Source of the DNA: Actinomyces lilanjuaniae
GTDB taxonomy: Bacteria > Actinomycetota > Actinomycetes > Actinomycetales > Actinomycetaceae
DNA length: 64,000 nt
Reading direction: 5' to 3'
Assembly: GCF_003606385.1 (NCBI RefSeq)
Contig: NZ_CP032514.1
Coordinates: 1,302,001-1,366,000, forward strand
Below are positions 52,794 to 62,033 of this stretch, one piece after another. A program made the position numbers and the translations under genes. Under the pieces are notes generated by a model. That model searched no databases, was not told the origin of the DNA, and saw only the letters and a list, made by a program, of their open reading frames with translations. The first letter of the stretch is position 1; every line of letters begins with the position of its first letter.

Positions 52794-54409
52794 GCCTGCT
52801 CACCCCCGTCCTGCGGGTCAGCCGCTGCCAGGCGCTCTACCTCGGACAGCTCGTACCCCGCCCCCACCAGGGCACGCAGGTAGCCGGAACGGGCGGACGC
52901 GTCCGGCCCGAACGCGCGCTCGACCGTCCAGTAGTCGCCCGTCATGCAGCCCTCCACGCAGGCCGACGCCAGCGCGACCACCCACCGTGACGCGGACGCC
53001 GAGCGGCGGGGGCCACCGCGCGTCCCGGCGAGCCCCCTGACAAGGTCGGCACCAAAGAGGCGCTCGGCCGTCTCGCACAGGGACCTCACGGAGACGCAGG
53101 TGCATGACAGGTGCCCTACCGCCCAGTCCACCAGGCCGGTCGTGGCGACCATGCCGGTGCGCAGCATCCTGATCACGAACTCCCGGCGCAGGCGCTCCGC
53201 AGCGGCCGCCTCCGAGCGGCGGCGGTGCAGGTCGGCGGGGGGCGAGACGACGTCCCGGGCCTCCTCGACCTCCTCCGTGTCACCCTCGGTGGCTGCGGAG
53301 GTGCTGGTGGTGCTGACAGGGGGCGTCCTGGACTGGTCGTCGCCGTCGTCGTCCGTGGTGGTGACGGCTGGGGTCCAGCGGGGGGTGTCGTCCGGGACCT
53401 CCTCCCCACGAAGGCGGGCCGCGACCGCTGAGCGCACCGGAAGATGCCCGCACACGTCAGGGTCTATGCAGTAGGCGTAGGTGACGACACCGTCCTGATC
53501 GAAGGACCACCCGATACCCACGGCATGACCGGGGCAGGACCCGTGGCCAGCCTCGTCGAGGGGCTGACCCGTGGTCCCGTCAGCCAGGACGGACAGGAGG
53601 CGGGCCTCGGACATGGAGTCCAAGGCGGCCAGGTGCTCAGAACGGGTCAAGACCCTCACACCGCACGCCTCCAGCTCCTCCCGGCGCAGGCGTGTCTCCC
53701 GGGTGCGCCGGGTCTGCTCCCGCCACAGGGCGATCAGCTGCTCACGGGCGGAGGGGTCCCTGGTGAGCTCTGCGACCATGTCCTCCTCGGACAGGTCACA
53801 GTCCTCGTCGGCGGCCAGCCCAGCCACGGCGGCGAGGTCCGTCAGTGTCAGGGAGGGCAGGGCCTGAGCCAGGGCGTCCACGTCAGTGCCCGACCCGTCG
53901 AGGGCCACCGCAGCGGCGACCTCCTCACGGTCAGCGATCCTGCGCAGCCTCCGCTGGGGCATGCCGGAGCGGGAGAACAGGGCCAGGGCACGCACCCGGT
54001 CACCCGTGGTGAGGTTACGGGCAGTCTCGTTAAGGACCAGCTGGCGGCGGGTACGCTCCACCGCCTCCACCCCGGCGGTCTCGTCAACCACGTGCACCGG
54101 CACGACCTCCAGACCCGCCCTGCGGGCAGCGTCCAGACGACGGTGCCCATCAAGGACCACCAGGCCGGTCAGCGTGGGATAGGCCAGGATCGCGTGCTGG
54201 ACACCGTCCTCCCTCACCGAGGCCACCAGACGGTCACGCTGCTCCCTGGGCAGCCGGGTGCGCACGTTGTGACCAGGGTCCAGGGCGTCGGGGACAGCCC
54301 ACACGTGGTCACCCACGCGCAGGCCGCTGGTGTCGCCACCGGCCTCGACCAGGACCGCACGCCCGTCATCCGCGAGGGCGCGCGCCCGCTCCAGAGTCAT
54401 CGGGCTCAC
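52790..54409 (-). CDS. ParB/Srx-fold nuclease-like protein
   Basis: 539 aa. The N-terminal ParB-like domain is visible: PDALDPGHNVRTRLPREQRDRLVASVREDGVQHAILAYPTLTGLVVLDGHRRLDAARRAGLEVVPVHVVD, then RRQLVLNETARNLTTGDRVRALALF with an HTH. The rest is a Thr/Asp linker and a helical C-terminal domain with Cys residues (HLSCTCVSVRSLC). Phage ParB-like proteins can act as nucleases, CTP switches or regulators. No parA-like gene is seen, so plasmid-style partition is unlikely. Confidence 0.75.
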   Translation of the reverse strand: MSPMTLERARALADDGRAVLVEAGGDTSGLRVGDHVWAVPDALDPGHNVRTRLPREQRDRLVASVREDGVQHAILAYPTLTGLVVLDGHRRLDAARRAGLEVVPVHVVDETAGVEAVERTRRQLVLNETARNLTTGDRVRALALFSRSGMPQRRLRRIADREEVAAAVALDGSGTDVDALAQALPSLTLTDLAAVAGLAADEDCDLSEEDMVAELTRDPSAREQLIALWREQTRRTRETRLRREELEACGVRVLTRSEHLAALDSMSEARLLSVLADGTTGQPLDEAGHGSCPGHAVGIGWSFDQDGVVTYAYCIDPDVCGHLPVRSAVAARLRGEEVPDDTPRWTPAVTTTDDDGDDQSRTPPVSTTSTSAATEGDTEEVEEARDVVSPPADLHRRRSEAAAAERLRREFVIRMLRTGMVATTGLVDWAVGHLSCTCVSVRSLCETAERLFGADLVRGLAGTRGGPRRSASASRWVVALASACVEGCMTGDYWTVERAFGPDASARSGYLRALVGAGYELSEVERLAAADPQDGGEQA

Positions 54410-54723
54410 GCGGCACCACCGCCCTCCACGGACACACGGTCGATGACCATCTGGCCCCAGGTGACGTACCCGCTGCCGTCAGCGTCCCTGTGCTCGAACA
54501 CCGGGACCATCCCCACCGCCTGGCCGACGTCGTCAGCCCACTCCTCAGGGCGCAGAAGGACCTCGTAGGGCTGGTCCGGGACGGTGAACCCCACCAACCT
54601 GTAAGGCTTCCCCCGCCACCAGTCCTGCCTGCCAACCAGGAACGAGCTGGCGTTGATGAACCACGGGTAAGGCAGAGTCCCGTCACCGAAGGCACGGGGC
54701 TGGACCATGATCGTGGTGGTCAC
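54406..54723 (-). CDS. Phage early protein of unknown function, 105 aa
   Basis: Starts MTTTIMVQPRAFGDGTLPYPWFINASSFLVGRQDWWRG, ends VIDRVSVEGGGAA. Compact and aromatic-rich, with RLVGFTVPDQPYEVLLRPEEWADD. It overlaps both neighbours by 4 bases. No family known to me with confidence. Confidence 0.55.
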   Translation of the reverse strand: MTTTIMVQPRAFGDGTLPYPWFINASSFLVGRQDWWRGKPYRLVGFTVPDQPYEVLLRPEEWADDVGQAVGMVPVFEHRDADGSGYVTWGQMVIDRVSVEGGGAA

Positions 54724-54998
54724 GACTCCACCCCCTCACCAGCACCAGCGCCGGTCCCTGCGGCATCGCCGTGGCCACGGCCGGTGGTCGGGGGCACCTC
54801 GACCAGCAGGGCACCCATCAACCCGGCCACCACAGCGGCCAGGCCCGCCCCGCTGACAGCCGTGCCAGCACTCGCCCCGACAGCGACGTTGACCAGGGCC
54901 AGCACCAGCGCCACCCCCAGCAGGGCGTACCCCCACACCCGGGCACCAGGCGCCGGGCGGCTCGCCCGCACGCACGGCGGGACACTCGTCTCAACCAT
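54720..54998 (-). CDS. Small membrane protein, 92 aa
   Basis: ATG 54998 with AGAGAGGATATCA upstream. Two hydrophobic helices (VWGYALLGVALVLALVNVAVGA and AVSGAGLAAVVAGLMGALLVEV) are followed by a Gly-rich tail. It is the first gene of the leftward early operon. Function unknown. Confidence 0.55.
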   Translation of the reverse strand: MVETSVPPCVRASRPAPGARVWGYALLGVALVLALVNVAVGASAGTAVSGAGLAAVVAGLMGALLVEVPPTTGRGHGDAAGTGAGAGEGVES

Positions 54999-55215
54999 TG
55001 ATATCCTCTCTCTACCTATCCTTTGCGGGGACGCCTGCTCCTTGTGCACGGGGGCGTCTCCTCCTTGGGTTCCTCGCCAGGGGCACTTCTTGGGTTCCGG
55101 CTCCTGGCACCAGCCCCGTCGCTGTCCTTCCTTCGTCAGCGGCGGGGCACTTCCACGCCCGCCACCGGGCGCCCGCACGACCCTCATCACAGGCCCCCTC
55201 CAGGCATCTTTGTCC

Positions 55216-55298
55216 CGGTAGGCTCGTGGCAACCACCAACCACCGACGGCCCGGGGTCCCCGCCCACGGCGCCGTCGCTCCCTGCCGAGGAGGAACCC
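55216..55298 (+). promoter_or_regulatory. Repeated 82-83-base leader, copy 1
   Basis: CGGTAGGCTCGTGGCAACCACC opens an 83-base leader that runs to a GAGGAGG ribosome site and the ATG at 55299. The same layout occurs before two further genes. The region 54999-55215 between the divergent early operon and this leader holds no gene I can support. Confidence 0.65.
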
Positions 55299-55835
55299 AT
55301 GGGAGACATCCCGTCCTGGATCAGCGTCGTCATCGCCGCCGCCTGCGCGGTCGGCTCACTCATCGGCTGGTGGGGGTCCCGGAAGAGCGAGGCCGAGGCG
55401 CAGCGCATAGCCGAGCGGTCAGCGGCCGCGCTGGAGGCGCAGGTCTCACAGGGCCGGGCGTCCGCCGAGCAGGCAGCGCAGGCCGTAGAGGTCGCGGAGG
55501 AGCACGCCGGTGCTGCGGCACGGTCAGCCGCAGCCTCCGAGAAGATCGCCGCAGCGCTCACCCCGCCACCACTCGTTATCGAATGGTCCTCACGCAACAG
55601 CTTCTGGCTGCGCAACACCTCCGACTCACCCGTTGAGGTGGAGGCCTTCACAGATCCCGACGCGTTCCTGCGCGAACCATTCGATGTTCCGGTTACACTC
55701 GCAGCCGGAGAGTCCGTCTCGGGAGACGTCACAGAGGCGTGGGGACTACCGTTCCCCGGGACGCTGTCCCTGCGGGTCGCTGGCAAGAAGTCACCGGTGA
55801 CCGTCCCACTGTCCGGGCGACCGCCCAAGTCCTGA
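55299..55835 (+). CDS. Membrane-anchored coiled-coil phage protein, 178 aa
   Basis: ATG 55299 with GAGGAGG upstream. One N-terminal helix (WISVVIAAACAVGSLIGWWG) is followed by a charged coiled coil (about 27-85) and a small beta-type C-terminal domain (LVIEWSSRNSFWLRNTSDSPVEVEAF ... LPFPGTLSLRVAGKK). It resembles membrane-anchored proteins expressed from prophages. It is the first of three plus-strand genes with a common leader, and a role in lysogeny is inferred. Confidence 0.65.
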   Translation: MGDIPSWISVVIAAACAVGSLIGWWGSRKSEAEAQRIAERSAAALEAQVSQGRASAEQAAQAVEVAEEHAGAAARSAAASEKIAAALTPPPLVIEWSSRNSFWLRNTSDSPVEVEAFTDPDAFLREPFDVPVTLAAGESVSGDVTEAWGLPFPGTLSLRVAGKKSPVTVPLSGRPPKS

Positions 55836-56035
55836 GTCTCAGCCTCCTCCTCTGCCCGCCTGACCCTAGCCTCAGCCCGCGCAGCATCTACCTTTTCGTA
55901 GACCCTGTCCCACGCGGCTGCAACCTCAGCCCAGGCGCGCGCCGTCTTCTGCTTCTCCCACCACGTCAGGCAGACGAACAGGCAAGCCAAGACCAGGCTG
56001 ACCACCTGTATCACCAGAGGAACCCACCTCATCAC
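55830..56035 (-). CDS. Possible small membrane protein, antisense-overlapping
   Basis: The first 65 codons of a minus-strand frame read MMRWVPLVIQVVSLVLACLFVCLTWWEKQKTARAW and then a coiled coil, a believable single-helix membrane protein. The open frame continues antisense through the 55299-55835 gene, where it looks like a shadow. The true stop may be hidden by a missing base. Confidence 0.35.
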
Positions 56036-56075
56036 GCCGCCTCCCCACCGTCAGCAGGAGAGGAAGGGGCCTCCT

Positions 56076-56157
56076 CGGTAGGGTCGGAAGAACCACCAAC
56101 CACCGGCACCGCACCATGGGCTGCGGCGCCGTCACCCCCTACCGAGGAGGAGTCTCC
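56076..56157 (+). promoter_or_regulatory. Repeated leader, copy 2
   Basis: CGGTAGGGTCGGAAGAACCACC begins 82 bases before the ATG at 56158. It shares the AACCACCAACCACC stretch, a GCGCCGTC element and the GAGGAGG ribosome site with copy 1. Confidence 0.65.
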
Positions 56158-56526
56158 ATGCCGAGGAGCACCCGGCACCTCGACGACAAGGCGGCACGAC
56201 TGATCGTGCGCAGCCACGACCGTGAGCACTACTGGGCCACCGACAACGTAGCCCTGTGCGCCGCCATCGACGCCGTCTTCCGCTACAGCCTGTCCATGCA
56301 GGAGACCGTCTACCTCTCCGGGGCCGCCGACCCCGTCAGCGGACGCTCCTGGGCCACCGTCATCATGCCGCCCGGCACCAGGCTCACGGCCTCGTACTCG
56401 GCCGGAGCGCACTATGACGGTGACACCCTCACCGCCGTGGCCGCCGTCGTCCGGGACCAGGTCGAGCGGCACGGAGGCGTCACCCTCGACGCGGACGACA
56501 ACATCATCGACCAGCCCGACGTCTGA
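56158..56526 (+). CDS. Phage protein of unknown function, 122 aa
   Basis: ATG 56158 with GAGGAGG upstream; MPRSTRHLDDKAARLIVRSHDREHYWATDNVALC to NIIDQPDV. Soluble, mixed alpha/beta, with a SYSAGAHYDGDTLTAVAAVV segment. It is the second of three genes with the repeated leader. Nothing indicates its function. Confidence 0.55.
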   Translation: MPRSTRHLDDKAARLIVRSHDREHYWATDNVALCAAIDAVFRYSLSMQETVYLSGAADPVSGRSWATVIMPPGTRLTASYSAGAHYDGDTLTAVAAVVRDQVERHGGVTLDADDNIIDQPDV

Positions 56527-56617
56527 GGCGCCAGGGCCAGCAGCCGAGGCCAGCTCGTCGTCAACGTGCACCCACGGCATCACGCCACCCCCTCACCAGA
56601 GAAGGAGGAGACCGGCC

Positions 56618-56699
56618 CGGTAGGCTCAGGGCAACCACCAGCCCGCGACGACGCGGGACCCTCCCCGCCGCCGTCGCCACCCACCAGGGAGGAACCACC
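56618..56699 (+). promoter_or_regulatory. Repeated leader, copy 3
   Basis: CGGTAGGCTCAGGGCAACCACC begins 82 bases before the ATG at 56700, with the CCGCCGTCGCC element and a GGGAGG ribosome site in the same places as in copies 1 and 2. Confidence 0.65.
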
Positions 56700-57173
56700 A
56701 TGACCGACACCGTCAACCGGGACAGCGCTGACCAGCTTCAACGAGAGATGACCGAATGGGGCGAGTCCCTGGCGCAGGCCGTCCAGAACGGTGACGCCAC
56801 CGGATTCACCATCAGCCTCATCGGCCAGCAAGGCGTCGCCCTGCGAGCCCAGGCCGTACTGATCCACGACCTCCTTGAAGACACGACCCAGGTCCAGGAC
56901 GTACTCAGCAGGCTCAGCACCACCGTCGAGCACCTGGGAGGGGTCGTTGACGGCCTGGCAGCGAACCTCGACACCGCAGGCGCGGATAACGAAGTCCGCA
57001 CGGAACTCAGCACCCTCCGCAGCGAGGTCGAGCGCATGAAGAGCGACATGGCACCCAAGGCGGGCGTGAAGTCGGCACTGCTTGACATCGGCACAACCGG
57101 CGCCAAGGCCGCAGCAGGCGCCTTCGGTGCCGCTGGCGGGGCTGCCGCAGGCCTGAGCGTCTTCGGCTCCTGA
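56700..57173 (+). CDS. Phage protein of unknown function, 157 aa
   Basis: ATG 56700. Starts MTDTVNRDSADQLQREMTEW. It is largely helical with a coiled coil (about 60-120), and ends with an Ala/Gly-rich amphipathic or membrane-active helix (GAKAAAGAFGAAGGAAAGLSVFGS). It is the third gene with the repeated leader. A membrane-acting role is possible but unproven. Confidence 0.55.
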   Translation: MTDTVNRDSADQLQREMTEWGESLAQAVQNGDATGFTISLIGQQGVALRAQAVLIHDLLEDTTQVQDVLSRLSTTVEHLGGVVDGLAANLDTAGADNEVRTELSTLRSEVERMKSDMAPKAGVKSALLDIGTTGAKAAAGAFGAAGGAAAGLSVFGS

Positions 57174-57280
57174 CCCCACCAGCTCCTCGCGCGCCCGCTG
57201 CACCGCCTGCCGCAGGAAGCCGCCCATAGCCTCACCGCCGACCGTACCAGCATCAGCCGCCGCGTGACACGTCCCCATAC

Positions 57281-57592
57281 TCACGCCACCCCCTCAGGGG
57301 AGCCCGCGAGCGCGGCAGAGCCGTCAGAAGAAGGGGTAGAAGTGGTGTGGTCGGAGGAGTCGGGGGAGGGGGCGGAGGTAACGCGGGGGAGCCTGGCGAG
57401 GATCTCGTCGCGGCGGGCCTTCGCGACACGCTCCACCTCCTGCTCGTCGATGAGCCAGGCACCTCGCTTGGTGGGCAGTTTCTCTACGGCCGACATGCGA
57501 CCCTCCTCGATCCAGCGGATCGCTGTCCTGACGCCGACATTGAGGCGGTACGCTGCCTCTGACGCGGTGATCAGGTGTGTTTGTCTTTGCAT
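57281..57592 (-). CDS. Excisionase/Cro-like helix-turn-helix protein
   Basis: 103 aa. HTH_17-type domain: LITASEAAYRLNVGVRTAIRWIEEGRMSAVEKLPTKRGAWLIDEQEVERV, followed by an acidic Ser/Asp tail. It is divergent from the XRE repressor gene with a 116-base gap holding repeated operator-like sites. By position it is the early lytic regulator (Cro-like) or excisionase of the genetic switch. Confidence 0.75.
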   Translation of the reverse strand: MQRQTHLITASEAAYRLNVGVRTAIRWIEEGRMSAVEKLPTKRGAWLIDEQEVERVAKARRDEILARLPRVTSAPSPDSSDHTTSTPSSDGSAALAGSPEGVA

Positions 57593-57708
57593 GCGACAAG
57601 TATTGCCCTACAACTTCGCGTATGACAAGTTTCGTCGTGTTGCGAGTTGATCACGACGATATGAGTCAGTCACTTGCCCTCTCTTGACGCAGGACGTACT
57701 CTTGTCGT

Positions 57709-57713
<5 letters not shown>
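57589..57713. promoter_or_regulatory. Divergent switch region with three operator-like repeats
   Basis: CTTGTCGCATG (minus, 57590-57600), CTTGTCATACG (minus, 57619-57629) and CTTGTCGTATG (plus, 57701-57711) share CTTGTC-RTA-G. A TTGACG hexamer at 57684 could be the -35 of the repressor promoter. TTGTCA within the second repeat could be a -35 for the leftward gene. This is a typical repressor/Cro control region. Confidence 0.6.
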
Positions 57714-58077
<364 letters not shown>

Positions 58078-58168
58078 ATGCGTCTCATGCGGGTGGAACT
58101 CTAGCAGCGTCCCGCCCGCGTCGTCGAGTCCGGGAGGAGGAGAAAGGCCACAGGCTGAACTGTGGCGC

Positions 58169-58714
58169 CTAGCGTATGGGCAGTCCCACAGTACTTCGCG
58201 TCTGTCGCTCCAGCTCCCGCAAGGCTTCCTCGTCCTCGGTGCCTGCCACCTGGTGGTGCGGGGGGCTGGTCACCGAGTACAGGATTCCGTTAGGGTCACG
58301 TCGCACGCTTGCGGAGGCCACCTGCCCACTGGGCAGGGTGGTGACGGCGCTGTGCACAAGGGCAGCCTCGACGCGTTGGCGCAGTGCTCGCGCGAAGGCC
58401 GTCACGTCGACCGGTACGTAGCGGCCCTCCTGGCGCAGTCCGCCTGGGACCTGTAGCACCACCTCCTCCTGTCCCCCGGTTCGGCGCAGGCGAAACACTC
58501 GCTCCTCAGCGTTCCAGGAGCCGTGCTCGACCTGGTCCCACGGGAGGTGGTGAGGCTGGCTGTCCAGGGACACGATGACAAGGTGGTAGGCAGTCGCCAC
58601 AGCCCAGCAGGAGCCATCCTGCGACACAGGGGCCTCCGCCAGGCGGCGCTCGTCAACCTGTGTGGCAAGGACAGTCGGCATCCTGGTGCGGCGAGGACTC
58701 CGTCGAAGTCGCAT
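58169..58714 (-). CDS. Conserved actinobacterial protein of unknown function
   Basis: 181 aa; a shorter start at the Met of MPTVLATQVDERRL is possible. Beta-rich, with YHLVIVSLDSQPHHLPWDQVEHGSWNAEERVFRLRR and ALRQRVEAALVHSAVTTLPSGQVASASVRRDPNG. It lies next to tRNA-Asn, a common neighbour of small PH-like or DUF proteins in actinobacteria. No reaction can be assigned. Confidence 0.65.
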   Translation of the reverse strand: MRLRRSPRRTRMPTVLATQVDERRLAEAPVSQDGSCWAVATAYHLVIVSLDSQPHHLPWDQVEHGSWNAEERVFRLRRTGGQEEVVLQVPGGLRQEGRYVPVDVTAFARALRQRVEAALVHSAVTTLPSGQVASASVRRDPNGILYSVTSPPHHQVAGTEDEEALRELERQTRSTVGLPIR

Positions 58715-58761
58715 AGGAGCAGACTACCGGTTGGCCCTGTCGCAGCCCTGGGTGCCGGGGG

Positions 58762-60057
58762 TCATGGAGGCGGGGTGCGGTCCCCACCCGTCGCAGCGGG
58801 GCCCCGGGAGAAGACCAGGGCGACGTTGTGCCCCCCGAACCCGAAGGAAGTGCTGACGGCAGCATCGACCCCTCGTAGGGGACGTCCGCCAGGGCCGACG
58901 ACGTCCAGGCCGGTCGTTGCGATTTGTGGATCCATGCCCGCAGGCAGCAGGGTTGGGGGTGCCCACTGGGTGATCAGGGCCATGATGGTCAGCACGGCCT
59001 CCAGGCCACCAGCACCCCCTAACGGGTGGCCGGTGGCTGACTTGGTGGCGCTGACGGCCGCCTGCGGTACCGTTCGCGACAGGACCCCTGCCTCGACTGC
59101 GTCCCCCGCAGGAGTGGAGGTTGCGTGAGCGTTGACGTGGCCTACCTGGTCGGGTCCCAGTCCTGCATCCTCCAAGGCGCGGCGCAGCGCCCGCTCCTGC
59201 TGGGTGCCGCTGGGCTCAGGGCGTGCGACGTCGAAGGCGTCTGCGGTCACGCCCGTGCCGGACATGATGGCCAGCACATGAGCTCCTCGGCCACGAGCAT
59301 GCTCGCCCGACTCCAGGACAAGCACTCCCGCCCCCTCGCTGAGGACAAAGCCGTCCCGGTCGGGGGCGAAGGGTCTGGACGCGGTCAGCGGCTCCTCGTT
59401 GCGGGTTGACAGCGCCCTCATGGCCGCAAAGGCTGCCACTGTCATAGGGTGCAGAGCCGCGTCAGTGCCGCCGGCGACGACGACGTCTGCACGTCCCAGG
59501 CGGATAAGGTCGGCTCCGTATGCGATGGCCTCCGCCCCGGAGGCGCACGCGGATACGGGGGAGTGGATGCCCGCGGCCGCACCTAGCTCGATACCGACGG
59601 TTGCAGCAGGTGCGTTGGGCATGAGTGCGGGCACGGCGGTAGGAGCGACCCGGCGAGGTCCTCTGGAGCGAAGTGTGTCCCAGGTGCCCATGACTGAGAG
59701 CACAGGCCCCATGCCCGGAGCGAGTGACACCGCCAGGCGCTCAGCCTCGACGCGGGGGCTGCGGGCCTGCACCCAGGCCTCGCGCGCAGCCAGGAGGGCG
59801 CACTGGGAGGCTCGGTCCAGCCGACGTCGTTCCTTGACCGTAAGTAGGGCAGTGACGTCTGTTGCAAGCGGAGCGCCAATGCGGACCGGCAGTCTGAACT
59901 CGTCTACCCACTCGTCCTCCAGGATGCGCACGCCGCAGCACGAGGCCCGAAGAGCTCGCCAGGTGGACGGCACGTCGCCACCTAGGGAGCTCACAGCACC
60001 CAGGCCGGTGACGACGACCTCCCCGGGTCCGTCAGGCCGCGATGGTCCAGGAGGCAT
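58762..60057 (-). CDS. fabF: Beta-ketoacyl-ACP synthase II
   Basis: Condenses malonyl-ACP with acyl-ACP in fatty-acid elongation. 431 aa, starting with VVVTGLGAVSSLGGDVPSTW after a short Pro-rich leader. The catalytic triad is present: nucleophile C171 (VSACASGAEAI), His in VNAHATSTPAGD and His in ATKSATGHPLGGAGGLEAV. The C-terminus has SFGFGGHNVALVF. It follows the acyl carrier protein gene 29 bases downstream, in a regulator-acp-fabF order. Confidence 0.93.
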   Translation of the reverse strand: MPPGPSRPDGPGEVVVTGLGAVSSLGGDVPSTWRALRASCCGVRILEDEWVDEFRLPVRIGAPLATDVTALLTVKERRRLDRASQCALLAAREAWVQARSPRVEAERLAVSLAPGMGPVLSVMGTWDTLRSRGPRRVAPTAVPALMPNAPAATVGIELGAAAGIHSPVSACASGAEAIAYGADLIRLGRADVVVAGGTDAALHPMTVAAFAAMRALSTRNEEPLTASRPFAPDRDGFVLSEGAGVLVLESGEHARGRGAHVLAIMSGTGVTADAFDVARPEPSGTQQERALRRALEDAGLGPDQVGHVNAHATSTPAGDAVEAGVLSRTVPQAAVSATKSATGHPLGGAGGLEAVLTIMALITQWAPPTLLPAGMDPQIATTGLDVVGPGGRPLRGVDAAVSTSFGFGGHNVALVFSRGPAATGGDRTPPP

Positions 60058-60086
60058 GGGCCTGGGCGCTCCTGCCGCCAGCCTGG

Positions 60087-60347
60087 TCAGTTCCGCTGGC
60101 GGACCACGAGGTCCGCCAGGGCACCGACGGTGGGTAGTGTCGGGATGACGGAGTCCTCAATGCTGACTCCAAAATGCTCCTCGGCTTGCGTCGCGACGGT
60201 CAGCAGCCCCAGGGAGTCGATGTCAAGGTCGTCAAACCGGCTCTCCCCGGTGATCTGGGAGGCGTCCAGACCCGTCTCCTCGCTGACGATCTCAATGACA
60301 GCAGCGAGGACGTCATCGCTGCTGGCGGTGCGGCTGTCGTCTGTCAC
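60087..60347 (-). CDS. acpP: Acyl carrier protein
   Basis: 86 aa from GTG 60347, with AAGGAG upstream. The phosphopantetheine attachment serine is in FDDLDIDSLGLLTVATQAEEHFG. Acidic four-helix protein of normal length. It lies between the FasR-like regulator and fabF and carries the growing acyl chain for that synthase. Confidence 0.92.
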   Translation of the reverse strand: MTDDSRTASSDDVLAAVIEIVSEETGLDASQITGESRFDDLDIDSLGLLTVATQAEEHFGVSIEDSVIPTLPTVGALADLVVRQRN

Positions 60348-60499
60348 CAAAGACTCCTTCAGGTGCGGCGGCCCGTGCACGGAGGAGGTTCCGTGCACGC
60401 ACCGAGACGGTATAGCGTGGGTGCAGGGGCAGTGTAGTGCCGTGGCTCCCGCAATGCTGTCGCGGTCGTGCCGTGCTGTCGTGGCCCGCGGTGCTGTCG

Positions 60500-61747
60500 T
60501 CAGATCTCCCGGTTCTCCCTGAGGCGGCCGACTATGATGGCCATGTGCAGCATCAGGCCGTCTCTGGCGTCGGTGGCGTCCCACCCCACCTGCTCACTGA
60601 CCCTTCCTAGCCGGTAGCGCACCGTGTTGGCATGGACGAAGAGGCTGCGTGCGGTAGCCTCCAGGCTCCGTCCCAGTGCCAGGTAGGTGGCGACAGTGCT
60701 CTCAAAAGGGTCGCCCATCTCGTGTAGCGGAGCATGGACGAGACTGAGGATCTGCTCAGCAGCGAACTCGTCCCCAGCCAGGATCCGCTCAGGGAGGAGG
60801 TCGTCAGCATGGACCGGGTTGGGTGCCTCCCTCCAGCCCGGCAGGGACCGAAGCCCAGCCAGCGCAGACCGCAGGGACCGGCCAGCGTGGCCGATGCCGG
60901 GCACTACCGTGCCGACCACCGCTGAGCCACCTAGACCTGCGGCCACCTGCATCGCCGCCTGGTCGATGAGCAGCTCTGCGGAGGAGGCGCGCGAACGCCT
61001 GGCTGCCCCCTTTCCGGCGCCCTTCTTGGCTGTGGTGGTGGCGGGTGAGGGTGCAGGAGGTTCTGAGTCGTCGGGCTTGCCACCCAGAACGATGAGGACT
61101 GAGTCTCCTCGGACGGACACAAGGCAGTCGTTAGCGAGGCTGCGGCACTCATTGCGCAGGCGGGAGACGCCCAGGGCGTCCAGCGTGGTCCGTGCAGCGA
61201 CCGCAGCCACGGGGCCGGTGCCGTTCCATCCCGCGGTCCCGGCACGGGTGGCGGCATCCTCGGGGGCGTCATGAAGCATGGAGTCCACCGCTACCGACTC
61301 CAGGCGGGCGTCCCAGGCCCCGCGCGCCTCAGCCGCCCGGGCATAGACCTCTGCAGCGGCGAATCCGACATCACGTCCGAAGGAGAGCACGAAGATACGG
61401 ACCATGTCATGGTCCTCCTCCGGGACGGCCTGCGGAGCCTCGTCGACGACCACGTCCAGGACGGTGCGTACCAGGGCCAGGGTCTGCTCCAGCGTGATGA
61501 CGCCGGTCAGCGCCGCTGGCGCCACAGAGAAGATCTGGGAGGGGGCCGATGGTGCCGCCGGGCTCTCGACGGAGTCCACGAACATGGTGACGCCCAGCCG
61601 TGCCACTGCGGCAATCTGCTCGCGATCAGCCTCAGGCAGGGTTCTGTAGAAATCGTGAGCGGAGCTAATGCGGTCCAGTGAGTGCTCGATAAGTGTGTCC
61701 TGCGCCTGGCGCAGCGCAGACACTGCCGGAGTGCTCAACTCATCCAT
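60500..61747 (-). CDS. PucR-family transcriptional regulator, FasR-like
   Basis: About 415 aa from ATG 61747; an upstream in-frame ATG at 61801 would add 18 residues. The C-terminal HTH_30 domain is clear: DPFESTVATYLALGRSLEATARSLFVHANTVRYRLGRVSEQVGWD. The middle contains a GGDEF-like/CdaR-type segment with a low-complexity insertion (TTTAKKGAGKGAARRSR). Related proteins upstream of fatty-acid genes in Streptomyces and Corynebacterium control lipid synthesis. The position beside acpP and fabF suggests the same role. No fabD or fabH lies between them. Confidence 0.8.
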   Translation of the reverse strand: MDELSTPAVSALRQAQDTLIEHSLDRISSAHDFYRTLPEADREQIAAVARLGVTMFVDSVESPAAPSAPSQIFSVAPAALTGVITLEQTLALVRTVLDVVVDEAPQAVPEEDHDMVRIFVLSFGRDVGFAAAEVYARAAEARGAWDARLESVAVDSMLHDAPEDAATRAGTAGWNGTGPVAAVAARTTLDALGVSRLRNECRSLANDCLVSVRGDSVLIVLGGKPDDSEPPAPSPATTTAKKGAGKGAARRSRASSAELLIDQAAMQVAAGLGGSAVVGTVVPGIGHAGRSLRSALAGLRSLPGWREAPNPVHADDLLPERILAGDEFAAEQILSLVHAPLHEMGDPFESTVATYLALGRSLEATARSLFVHANTVRYRLGRVSEQVGWDATDARDGLMLHMAIIVGRLRENREI

Positions 61748-62033
61748 GACTGGGATGGTACCGACAAAATCCAGTGAATCACGGGAAGATCTCTTGGGCA
61801 TGGCGTGCGATGGGCCACGAAGCCACAGTCTTTCCCAGGGATAGCAACAGAAACTCTGGGAGCTAACTGTATTTTTCCTCATGTAACGAGGCTGTAGCTT
61901 GGTGCCTGCGCCTGGGATCAGACCCGACTAGGGTGCGGACAGCCTTGGTCGCTTGCACCGGTGGCACGCTGGTCGGGACACCCAGTCGGGGTCCTGGAGC
62001 ACGGCGGGACGTCCTCCAGGACCCCCTGCCCGG

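Noticed and set aside
52790..54409. Plasmid partition system
   Set aside because: A ParB-like domain is present but no parA and no centromere-like repeats; the phage is integrated with att sites and integrase.
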